Part shown: positions 36,301 to 43,721 of the stretch, piece after piece | How the letters are laid out: every line of letters begins with the position of its first letter | How positions within the stretch are numbered: position 1 is the stretch's first letter | DNA from: G963675935 sp963823895 | GTDB taxonomy: Bacteria > Planctomycetota > Planctomycetia > Pirellulales > Thermoguttaceae | Assembly: GCA_963823895.1 (NCBI GenBank) | Contig: CAWGNG010000035.1 | Span: 349,146 to 413,145 of the forward strand | DNA length: 64,000 nucleotides | Reading direction: 5' to 3' | Made by a program: the position numbers and the translations under genes | The notes under the pieces: generated by a model | Databases searched by the model: none | Seen by the model: the letters and a program-made list of their open reading frames with translations, nothing else | Told to the model about the DNA's origin: nothing

Positions 36301-36477
36301 CGGCCCAAGCGGCGCGGCCACGCTCAGGAGATTTCGATCTTCCAGCGGCTCCATGCGGAGCGACCTCGCGCGGGAACCTTGGCGGGGTAGCCCGTTGAGT
36401 TTCCGCCTGCTGACGTTCACAAGCCCGTTCGAGGGCTGCGCCTGGCTGGAAGAAGACCGGTGGCGGAACAATGACAT
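33340..36477 (-). CDS. Giant surface protein with LEDRNLLS motif and six Ig-like repeats
   Basis: A 1045-residue protein. The N-terminus carries the planctomycete export motif RSLRMEPLEDRNLLS (about residues 35-50) rather than a classic signal peptide. One Big-like domain (TVTINYSGDPQKPTSASSIN) follows, then six repeats of about 90 residues built on VVVAEA-x-ITW-x-IASQ-x-VDG-x-INGPYGGLFYSCQIGT-x-HTY-x-ITSTDS. Repeat 6 is diverged and separated by a strand-rich spacer. The C-terminus matches the domain that normally ends in HELGHVLG, but reads AVMHEIDDVLG, so the zinc site is incomplete. The ATG at 36477 follows AGGAG. Probably a cell-surface adhesin or scaffold. Confidence 0.85.
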   Translation of the reverse strand: MSLFRHRSSSSQAQPSNGLVNVSRRKLNGLPRQGSRARSLRMEPLEDRNLLSVAAPLGPVCASATANPDAALMAAGSAATSDAASPTVTINYSGDPQKPTSASSINFSVVFSEPVTGFSGSGVTLGGTAPGALAATVTGSGTTYNVAVSGMTGDGTVSASIPAGVAIDGTGDQNLASTSTNNVATYWAPPLIADVVVAEAGPLKNSTLDSSDALKITWAASSQYGPIAGQILSVDDGHPFSAIGGPYGGLYYSCQIGTLTAGQHTYTIQATDSRTTGTFTGSFDVAPFGLDPVISHVVVAEATAPRNGLLEANEKLVVTWEATAVNRIASQMLEIDGSPVVPINGPYDGLFYSCQIGTRGVGSHTYKITVTDSEGNTSSTTGSFTVVAPAPPTITGVVVAEATGPRNGVLETDEKLVITWAATSPLRIASQTLSIDGSAITPINGPYGGMFYSCQIGTWTAGPHTYVITSTDSEGDESSVTGTFTVVQTPVIAPTIADVIVAEASAPKDGILDSNDALKITWAASSPNHIASQTVEVDGSEITPINGPYGGLFYSCPIGKCGIGSHSYKITATDAKGVSSTAAGTFAVVAPASPTIADVVVADSGTGQAGALKITWSATSPYGIASQTLMVDGTKITPIQGPFGGRYYSCQIGTWPAGNHDYTITSTDSLGDSSTFTGTFQIYSPGEMSLLNTDGTMSIGGALVPTTIGATTVNIGTLNLNRGTLVIDGGAGTTSGSVTSGCVVYTGGASGTNAPVSVGTLTIDGSGSGSVTVIPVNFGTLTLTGSTSVVQINGTLCLNNLNNVAVVENGTSTNGVPEANEPLAVTWSLPNSNTIAAQTVTVDGQSFTPVVGDGNGNYRCDIGGWAPGQHTITIQVDHGDGAEVLASTFTVPTALTVDASTLPVTPADLITDSQLAAIVTAAEQRWTAPGSSQVANALTGINFKVANLAPGILAERWQNTIWIDDAAGYGWFVDSTPGDDAEFAPVAGTSSLAAPAGTAAAQRADLLTAVMHEIDDVLGNSDTSADDLMNAILPLGTRRLPDNPV

Positions 36478-36978
36478 CACTAGCACTCCTCGTATTGAAG
36501 GTGAGGACAGACTGAGGAGCAAACACCGTGCCCAGCCGATGTTTGAAGCGTGCGCCGCCTCGATAGCTGGCCCTTCTCGACTCCCACATTATGAGGGTAA
36601 GTCACAACAGTGTCAAACAGCGTGGATTCGCTTATGGGAATAATCGGAACTTCAAGAGGTCTCTCTGCGGCATTTCGCGGCAGAAGGCCAGCCGTGGATG
36701 ATTCCAACGGATGAAATCGCTAAGTGCTTGTGTAACTTGGAGATACGTCGCAAGACGCCGGATCATTCCTCGCGGCGGGCGCGCTTGGAATCCGGGAATG
36801 GCGAAGGAGCGATTTTCCGAGGCCGCATCTTCGTGCAGCCGCCGCTTCGGCTCGCGGCTGACGAGCCGCCTCTGCCGAAGACCCTTGCAGACCCCTCGTC
36901 CAGCGGCACCGGAGTCGGAAAAACGCAACGACATGATGCACTGTCGCATCATGCCGCACCGTCATCCTCAGGACAGTA
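36478..36978. other. Intergenic region, no supported gene
   Basis: Five hundred bases between the two surface-protein genes, which lie on the same strand. Frames that stay open here show no domain, ribosome-binding site or coding character. It should hold the promoter of the LEDRNLLS gene near 36480-36620. A GC-rich imperfect hairpin (CGCTTCGGCTCGCGGCTGAC region, about 36840-36880) is the only structure noticed. Confidence 0.5.
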
Positions 36979-39061
36979 TTAGGACAGCATTGCGTCGAGC
37001 AGATCGTCCGACGTCGAATCGTCGTAGCGGCCGTCCATCTCGCGCATCACGGCTGCCAGCAGATCGGCACGTCCGATCGCGGCGGCGCGTGCCGTTTCAG
37101 TGGCGGAACTGTTCGGCGTGCCGGGCGGCGTCGTGGCCACGGTCAACGGAGCCACGGCAGTCTTCGCCACCGCAGCCCCTCCGGTCTCGGCGGACGTGAG
37201 CGGGGTCGGACTTGCTCCACCGGAAACAAACGCAACCGGTCCCTGAATAGGACTGGGCGCTGGCCGGGGTGCAGGAGCGGGAGCAGGGTGGGGTTCGGAA
37301 ACGACCGAGCAGGGACCAGCAGCCCCCGCCAGACCGCCGAGCGGACTGTTGTAACCTGCCGGCATCGTCTTGCCCCAGTTGGCTAGGACTGTCGCCAGAT
37401 CTTTCCCATTTACGACGCCGTCGTAATTGACGTCGCCTTGAGCCCAGACCTGGCCGGTCTTGCCCCAATCGGCCAAGACCGTGGCCAGATCCTTACCGTT
37501 GACAACCCCGTCAAGGTTCGTATCGCCGGCAAGGGCGATCTCCAACATGACGCCATTGGCGACGCCATTGCCGGTGGAATTGTTGTCGTCGTAGCCGATC
37601 ATGCAATACGACGGAGCGGTTGTGGAGTGGATCAGGCCCGACTGCAGGTCACTGCGGACGGTCGTGACCGGATCGGCGCCAGTGTAGCCCAACACAATGC
37701 TCCCGGCCTGGATGTCCGCCCCGCCGCCGCTGAGCACGAGACCCTGAGCGCTCGACCCCAAGCCCCAGTCTGCCGGCCTGCACGATCGTAGTGCCGGTCG
37801 AGTCAGACGTAAGCGGCAGATTGATCTGGTTCTGTCCCGAGACATTATCGATCGCAACGCCGCTGGCAGGATTCAGCTTCACGCTGTTGCCCGTGACGGT
37901 GAAGCCGCCGTTACTGAATGTAATGTCATCGAAAACGGTACCGGCGGGGAAGTTGTTGTTGGTGGATGTCTGTGTGGCACCGGCAAAGATCAGCTGTTCT
38001 CCGGCCACGGGCGCAACGTCATTCTCCTAGTTTGCCGCAGTCATCCAGTTGTCGTCCGCACCGCCGCCATCCCATTGTTCGACGAACGGGGGAGCAGACG
38101 TAAGAAATGGATCAATGCTTATGGGCGGCAGACCCGAGTTGCTCGCATGGTCGTAGATCTTATTCTGGCGAATCAGACTATCGGTCGTCATTCCGGGCCC
38201 CCAATAATTGCCTTCAAGATGGACCGTTGCGCCTATGACGCCCTGCGCCTCGGCCTTGGACGCCGAAAAGTCATCATCCGTGACGATAACCGCCATTTGG
38301 CTATCGAAGTAATTGTAACCGCCATAGGTGAACTCATCGAATTCAAGCAAGCCCGTGCTTCCCGAGCCAAGGTGGAGCTGGCTACCGAACGTTACACCCT
38401 TAGCCACGAGCGATCCGCCACTGTTGTTATCGTCGACGTACATGCTCGAGCCGGTGATGGTGTTCCCGTTGGCAATCGTGAGAGTTGCGCCGCTCTCGAT
38501 GTAAAGGCCATTCAACGAATAGCTGCTGACATTGGTAATCAACGGCAACGTTGCGGAGGTCTTTAGAGTCCCGTACAAGATATTCACGGTCGAACTGGCG
38601 GGAAACGTGTTGCCGCTGAGGGAACTCGCCAAGGTGGCATCGACGTAAACATTGTTGCTGAGAAACTGGTCCCCGCTCAGCGAGACGGCCGCGCCTGCGT
38701 CTAGCTCTACGTGGCTGTTCTGGAACTTCACGCCGCTTGCCGAAAGCGCTCCGCCACTGCCGTCGTCGTCAATATATAAAGCGCTGCCCTGCACCTGAAC
38801 GGCGGACTGAATTGTCAGCGTGGCTCCCTTCTCGACGTAGACACTGCCAGCAAGGCTATAGGGCGAGTTGGCCGCCGTCCACGTTGTGTTCGAGGAGATC
38901 ACACCACCCGGCCAGGAAATGGAGAGGAGCCGCCGATCCTCAAGGCATTCACAAACCAGCCGGCGGTGATACGCAGAGAGTCGGGGCGTGCTATTTCGCG
39001 GGTTGTTCGTGCGGCGCCCGGATTGCGCAAACCATTTCGAAAAACGAAGACCTCGACCCAT
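36979..39061 (-). pseudogene. Dockerin-bearing surface protein broken by TAG and a frameshift
   Basis: Starts at 39061 (AAAGGG upstream; TTG at 39118 with a G-rich site is an alternative). The planctomycete motif CECLEDRRLLSISWPGG lies near residue 40. A parallel-beta-helix region follows (GATLTIQSAVQVQGSALYID and similar). At 38027-38029 TAG interrupts DDNWMTAAN-stop-ENDVAPVAGEQLIF; relatives have Trp (TGG) there. The frame then breaks near 37768, after which SAQGLVLSGGGADIQAGSIV, a full type I dockerin pair (GDTNLDGVVNGKDLATVLAD and GDVNYDGVVNGKDLATVLAN), a Pro/Ala linker and RADLLAAVMREMDG complete the protein. About 693 residues if repaired. Confidence 0.75.
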
Positions 39062-39415
39062 TATGCGGCCCTTTCGTGTTTGGGCGAAATGCGAAGGAGA
39101 GAAGCAGTTTTCGCCCAATCTATCCCTCCCCCCCCATGAAATGCTATGACTTCCCCATTAGAACGCGAGAAATCGGTAAGAATGAGGGGGTAAACTGGCG
39201 ATGTGATGGCCCAGGCGAGGGGATGGAGGAGAGAGGCGACGGGAGAGAAACGGGGGCGAGAACAAGTGCTGGCCGGCATTTCTCACTGCGGAAAAACGGG
39301 CAACAGTGTGTCCGGTGGGGCAGACATTCCTTGTCTGCCATGCATCTAATCATACAAACCACAAGCGGCGCTCCACGCGCTGTTGCGATAGAAGGGCCGA
39401 TCAGTTTTCGGTAGC
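39062..39415. other. Intergenic region with a partial hairpin repeat
   Basis: About 350 bases upstream of the dockerin gene. No gene seen. A one-arm copy of the GGTGGGGCAGACATTCC family lies at 39314-39340, and a homopolymer (eight C) precedes the gene at about 39128. Confidence 0.5.
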
Positions 39416-39490
39416 GTTGGGGTGGCAGTTGCACTGCCACCCCTGATTGGCGGCGTTTTCCGGGGGTGGCAGTGCAACTGCCACCCCAAC
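39416..39490. repeat. Perfect 28-base inverted repeat (GGTGGCAGTTGCACTGCCACC family)
   Basis: Arms 39416-39443 and 39463-39490 are perfectly complementary over 28 bases, with a 19-base loop. Each arm contains GGCAGTTGCACTGCC, which can itself fold. A diverged one-arm copy lies at 52102-52130. It is about 90 bases upstream of the small antitoxin-like gene. Confidence 0.92.
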
Positions 39491-39576
39491 CAGTTTCCCA
39501 AATTGAAAGACTGATCGGCCCTGGTTGCGATAGGTCCGCTCTGGAATTCCGGGCGACGGCGAGCTACAATCAGGCT

Positions 39577-39795
39577 ATGAGCATCGAAACTGAAGAATTA
39601 GTCAGAATTTGCGAGTCACTGCCCGAGGACAAGCGCGCCGAGGTCGGCGATTTCGCCCGATTCCTCCTGACTAGGGAGGATGATGAGCGCTGGGAGCGGT
39701 TGATCGCCTCCGGCCAACGCCGGCCAAAGCTCGATGCTTTCTTGCGTCAATCCGCCGCCGAACCTTCGACGCCCATGGACTTCGATCGCCTTTGA
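39577..39795 (+). CDS. Small antitoxin-like protein (DUF2281/VapB-like)
   Basis: A 72-residue acidic protein starting MSIETEELVRICESLPEDKR. The LPEDKRAEVGDFARFLLTRE helix is the usual core of DUF2281-like or VapB-type antitoxin helices. The rest is a charged tail ending PSTPMDFDRL. No toxin gene follows: smc lies convergent seven bases away. It is either an orphan antitoxin or a remnant. Start chosen at the only ATG that begins the helical core. Confidence 0.6.
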   Translation: MSIETEELVRICESLPEDKRAEVGDFARFLLTREDDERWERLIASGQRRPKLDAFLRQSAAEPSTPMDFDRL

Positions 39796-39801
39796 AATCG
39801 C

Positions 39802-42800
39802 TTACGCGGCTTGCGTCTCTTCGTCGGCCTGCGGGCGTTCGAGAATGTGGCCGTCGTCGCTGACGTCCTCGAATCGGACGGAGACCTGCTTGGTGACGCC
39901 CGACTCCTGCATCGTTACGCCGTAGAGCGTGTTCGCGCAGGTCATCGTCCGCTTCGAATGTGTGACGATGATGAATTGCGTCCAGGCCAGAAAGCCCTGG
40001 AGCACCTTGGTGAAGCGGTCGATGTTGGCCTCGTCCAGCGCGGCATCGACCTCGTCGAGAACGCAGAAGGGGCTGGGGCGACTGCGGAAAATCGCCAACA
40101 AGAGCGCGACGCAGGTCATCGTCTTCTCGCCGCCGCTGAGAAGCGAAATGCTCCGCAATTCCTTGCCCGGCGGCCGGGCGACGATCTCGATGCCGCTGTC
40201 GAGAATATCGACGTTCTCCTCCAAGATCACGTCGGCCTGGCCTCCGCCGAAGAGATCGCAGAAAAGCGTCTGGAAATGGCCGCGGACGGTTTCCAGCGTT
40301 TCGGAGAAGAGCCGCCGGCTGTCGGCGTTGATCCGCTCGATGATCTTCTCCAGCGACGCCTTGGCCGACGAGAGATCGGCGTGTTGATCGGAGAGCGTTT
40401 TGTAGCGGGCCTCAAGCTGTTCGAGCTCGTCGAGGGCTTCGAGGTTGACGTTGCCGAGGTTGTTGATCTTCTGCCGCAGCTCTTCGATCTCCCGCTGCAC
40501 CTCCTCGCGGCGGTGCTGTTCTTCGTCGCCGGGCGGCTGCTCCAAATCGGCCACTTCGATGCCGTAATCCTCGCGGAGGCGGTCGGCCATGCTGCTGCGC
40601 TCGTGGCGGACCTCGTTGGCGGCCAGTTCGGCGGCGTGCATCTTCTCTTCGAGCTTACGAAGCTCTCCGCAGACGACTTGCAGCCGCTCGGCCAACCCGC
40701 CGCGCTCTTGCTGCAACGCCTCGCGGCGGTTCACCAGCCCGACGGTCTGCGCGGCGAAAGTCTCCTTGCGGAGATAGAGGTCGGCGATTTCGCCCTCGGC
40801 ACGAAGGATGTTCCAACGGGAGGCATCGAGCCGCTCGGCACACTCGGCCAGATGCTCGCGGGCCTCGTCGATGGCGCGGTGCCGCTCTTCGCGACTCTCC
40901 TCGAACTGCCGCATCCGTGACCGCAGGTTGCGCAGTCGCTCCTCGCTCTTGGCCAACTCGACCTTGATCTCGGTGGTCTCGCGGTCGGCCGCCAGCCGTC
41001 GGCTTTCCAGCCCGCCGATCCGTTGGCCGATCTCGGCCGAGTTCGCTTCGAGCTCGGCCAGCGTCGCCTCGATCGCCTGCCGCTTTTCGCGGGCTTCGCC
41101 CAACAGCCGCTCCGCGACATCGTGTTGCTGCTGGGCGTCGTGCAGTTCGCGGTCGAGCAGCACCCGCTGCTGGTCCAGTTGGCTGCGGCGCTCTTCGGCG
41201 GCCGTGATGGCCAGGCGATTTTCGGCGAGGGCGTCGACGATGCGGCGGTGCTCGGCCGAGCGGCGATCGACCAACCGTTGCCCGGCGGCGGTCTCGTTGT
41301 TCAATTTCGCCAGATCGCTTTGCGCCGCGGCGATCGCCGTTTCCAATTCCGCAAGCTGGGCCCGAAGCGCCCGCAATTGGCTTCGCCGCGAAATCAGACC
41401 GGTTGCGACGCTGCGCGGGCCGACCGTCAGCGTTCCGTCGGGCTCGAGCAGATCGCCGGCGAGCGTGACGAAGGTCAAACCTGCACCGGGACCGGCGGCC
41501 AGCGCGACAGCCTGCGCGAGGGTTTCGACAAACCACGTTCGCCCCAGGAGCCGCTCGGCCAGCGGCGCGAACTCCGGCGGCGTTTCCACGAATCGATCGG
41601 CCCGCCCGAGAATGCCCGGACCGGAAAAGGTGTCAGGACCGGAAAAGGTGTCAGGAACCGTTTGTCGGAACAGTGGCACGGGAGGTTCGCAGAAACGGTT
41701 CCTGACACCTTTTCCGTTGAGCCAGACGAAGCCGACACGGCCGGCAAGGCGGTTGGATTCGGTGCGGAGGTAGTCGATGAGATCTTCGCTGCGATCCGCA
41801 ATGACGTGCTGGGCGGTTTGGCCCAGGGCGATTTCCAGCAGCGGCGCCACTTCGACGCTGACCTGGAAGAGGTCGGCCACCAGCCCGCGAACGCCGCGAA
41901 ACACGTGGTCGGCCGGATCGGCGGCCCGCTGCAACACGTCCTTCACGCCGGCGCTGATACCGTCGTGCCGCTGTACCAGTTCATCGAGTACCGCAGCGCG
42001 TTCGGCGGCGCCGCTGCGGCGCTCGCGCATCGCGGACAATTCCTTCTGCCGAGCGGCGTGCTGCTCTTGCAGCTCGGCGAGCCGGTTCACGGCCGCCGCC
42101 AGTGATTGCGTCTCCTCTTCCACGCGGCAAGTCGCTTGCTCGCGGAAGCGGCGGAGTTCATCCAATTGTTGTTGCAGGGCGAGCAAAGTGCGATCCAGAT
42201 CGGCCATCCGCTCTTCGCACCGCTGCCGCACGGCTGCGGCCCCGGTCACCTGGCTTTGCAGCGAACTGGTTTCGTTGCCGAGCGAGGCCGCCAGCCGCAT
42301 TTGTTGCAGGTAAGTCGCCCGCCGCTGCTCGCTCTCGCCGCGAAGCTGATCGAGCGCGGCCATCACCTCGGTCAAACCCCGTTCGGCCTCGACCAATCGC
42401 TTGGCGATCTCGCGCTGGTTCGTCTCGGCGGTTTCGAGCGAATCGGTGGTGTCGCGCAACTGCTGTTGAAGATCGCCGGCCTTGGCGCTCATGCCCACCA
42501 ATTGGCGGCGGTAGCGGACGATCTCCTGTTCCAAATCGGCGCCGCGGGCCCGTTCGTGCTCGATGGCGGCTTCGGCCGCGGCGATCCGCTCGCGGTTGGC
42601 GGCGATCTGCGCTTCGGCCTGGCGGATTTCATCTTGGGTCTGGCCCAGGCCGTGATCGAGATCGAGCAATTGGGCGTCGATCTTCGCGGCGTCGGCGGCC
42701 GCGGCGCCACGTTCGTCGCCCAACGACCGCAAGGCAGTCTCAAAACCGTTCAACCGCTCGGTCAGTCGCTTCCAATCGACCTGGCCAACCTGGGTCCGCA

Positions 42801-43470
42801 GTTCCTGGAGGCGGTTGGTGTGCTCCTTGTATCGCCGGGCCTTGCCGGCCTGGGCGCGGACGGTGCGGAGGCGGTTTTCGACCTCATCGACGATGTCGGA
42901 GAGCCGCAGGAGGTTTTGCTCGACGTGTTCCAGCCGCCGCAGGGCCTCGATTTTTCGCATTTTGAAGCGGCTGATGCCGGCCGCCTCCTCGAAAATCACG
43001 CGGCGATCGCGGGGGGACGATTGCAGCAGGCCATCGACTTTGCCCTGCTCGATGACGCTGTACGCCTGCGTCCCCATGCCCGTGCCCGACAGAAGATCGC
43101 GGATGTCGCGCAGCCGGGCGGGATTGCGGTTGATCAGGTACTCCCCCTCGCCGCTGCGATAGACGCGGCGAGTAATATGGACCTCGGGCGCGTCGAGCGG
43201 CAGCAGCCGCTTCGAATTGTCGAAGGTCAAGGTGATTTCGGCGGCGTTGAGCGCCCGCCGGCTGGCCGAGCCATTGAAGATCACGTCGGCCATCTCGCGG
43301 CCGCGCAGGCTCTTGACGCTCTGCTCGCCCAGCACCCACTTGATGGCGTCGACGATGTTCGACTTGCCCGAGCCGTTTGGCCCCACCACCACCGTTACGC
43401 CCGGCGGAAACTCGAAGCGCGTGCGGTCGGCAAAACTCTTGAAACCGACGATTTCGAGGGCCTTGAGCAT
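39802..43470 (-). CDS. smc: Chromosome segregation protein SMC
   Basis: A 1222-residue SMC ATPase. Walker A GPNGSGKSNIVDAI is near residue 32, then long coiled coils (about 170-500 and 670-1000), a central hinge (about 505-665), the ABC signature LLSGGEKTMTC and Walker B FCVLDEVDAALDEAN near the C-terminus. It starts MLKALEIVGFKSFADRTRFE as in other bacteria. An in-frame palindromic insertion adds about 30 residues in the hinge (residues about 585-617) between VWLNGKG and DRFVETPPEFAPL. Otherwise full length and intact. scpA and scpB are not in the window. Confidence 0.97.
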   Translation of the reverse strand: MLKALEIVGFKSFADRTRFEFPPGVTVVVGPNGSGKSNIVDAIKWVLGEQSVKSLRGREMADVIFNGSASRRALNAAEITLTFDNSKRLLPLDAPEVHITRRVYRSGEGEYLINRNPARLRDIRDLLSGTGMGTQAYSVIEQGKVDGLLQSSPRDRRVIFEEAAGISRFKMRKIEALRRLEHVEQNLLRLSDIVDEVENRLRTVRAQAGKARRYKEHTNRLQELRTQVGQVDWKRLTERLNGFETALRSLGDERGAAAADAAKIDAQLLDLDHGLGQTQDEIRQAEAQIAANRERIAAAEAAIEHERARGADLEQEIVRYRRQLVGMSAKAGDLQQQLRDTTDSLETAETNQREIAKRLVEAERGLTEVMAALDQLRGESEQRRATYLQQMRLAASLGNETSSLQSQVTGAAAVRQRCEERMADLDRTLLALQQQLDELRRFREQATCRVEEETQSLAAAVNRLAELQEQHAARQKELSAMRERRSGAAERAAVLDELVQRHDGISAGVKDVLQRAADPADHVFRGVRGLVADLFQVSVEVAPLLEIALGQTAQHVIADRSEDLIDYLRTESNRLAGRVGFVWLNGKGVRNRFCEPPVPLFRQTVPDTFSGPDTFSGPGILGRADRFVETPPEFAPLAERLLGRTWFVETLAQAVALAAGPGAGLTFVTLAGDLLEPDGTLTVGPRSVATGLISRRSQLRALRAQLAELETAIAAAQSDLAKLNNETAAGQRLVDRRSAEHRRIVDALAENRLAITAAEERRSQLDQQRVLLDRELHDAQQQHDVAERLLGEAREKRQAIEATLAELEANSAEIGQRIGGLESRRLAADRETTEIKVELAKSEERLRNLRSRMRQFEESREERHRAIDEAREHLAECAERLDASRWNILRAEGEIADLYLRKETFAAQTVGLVNRREALQQERGGLAERLQVVCGELRKLEEKMHAAELAANEVRHERSSMADRLREDYGIEVADLEQPPGDEEQHRREEVQREIEELRQKINNLGNVNLEALDELEQLEARYKTLSDQHADLSSAKASLEKIIERINADSRRLFSETLETVRGHFQTLFCDLFGGGQADVILEENVDILDSGIEIVARPPGKELRSISLLSGGEKTMTCVALLLAIFRSRPSPFCVLDEVDAALDEANIDRFTKVLQGFLAWTQFIIVTHSKRTMTCANTLYGVTMQESGVTKQVSVRFEDVSDDGHILERPQADEETQAA
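41621..41716. repeat. In-frame palindromic element inside the smc hinge
   Basis: Arms 41640-41663 and 41693-41716 are perfectly complementary over 24 bases, separated by 29 bases. An extra partial copy of the left arm (CCGGAAAAGGTGTCAGGA) lies at 41621-41638 and gives the duplicated peptide PDTFSGPDTFSG. The arms carry GGAAAAGGTGTCAGG, similar in layout to the element in the acyl-ligase gene. The smc reading frame stays open throughout. Confidence 0.9.
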
Positions 43471-43481
43471 GGGGAGGGGGA

Positions 43482-43707
43482 AAATGATGAATGATGAATG
43501 ATGAAGGATGAGTGCGGCTTTCAGGGAGAACGCGGTTCAGGAGGCTGCGGCGGATTCCTGGCCCTCCTGCTGTTTAGCGGCCAACGGAACGTCGGCCCGT
43601 GGGCTCGCCGCGGTGCCGGCGGCGGCTAAACGGAATTGCTTGCCTGTTCCCGACGAGCAACGATTACTGCGTCCTCCACTCATCATTCATCATTCATCAC
43701 TCATCAT
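43482..43707. repeat. Heptamer repeats in inverted orientation flanking a GTTTAGC hairpin
   Basis: Tandem GATGAAT/GATGAAG-like units at 43482-43511 face their complement (CATTCAT units) at 43679-43707, on either side of an imperfect GTTTAGCGGCC...GGCGGCTAAAC hairpin at about 43572-43631. The whole smc-to-lipoprotein gap is thus nested inverted repeats. No gene. Confidence 0.7.
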
Positions 43708-43721
43708 TTCTGATTGTCTTC

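Noticed and set aside
36698..36982. Possible small gene between the two surface proteins
   Set aside because: No ribosome-binding site and no coherent hydrophobic or domain pattern; composition like the surrounding intergenic DNA.
10580..38029. TAG recoded as an amino acid in this organism
   Set aside because: TAG is the terminator of intact genes here (tdh, the anti-sigma kinase and the Y1 transposase), so a general reassignment is not supported.
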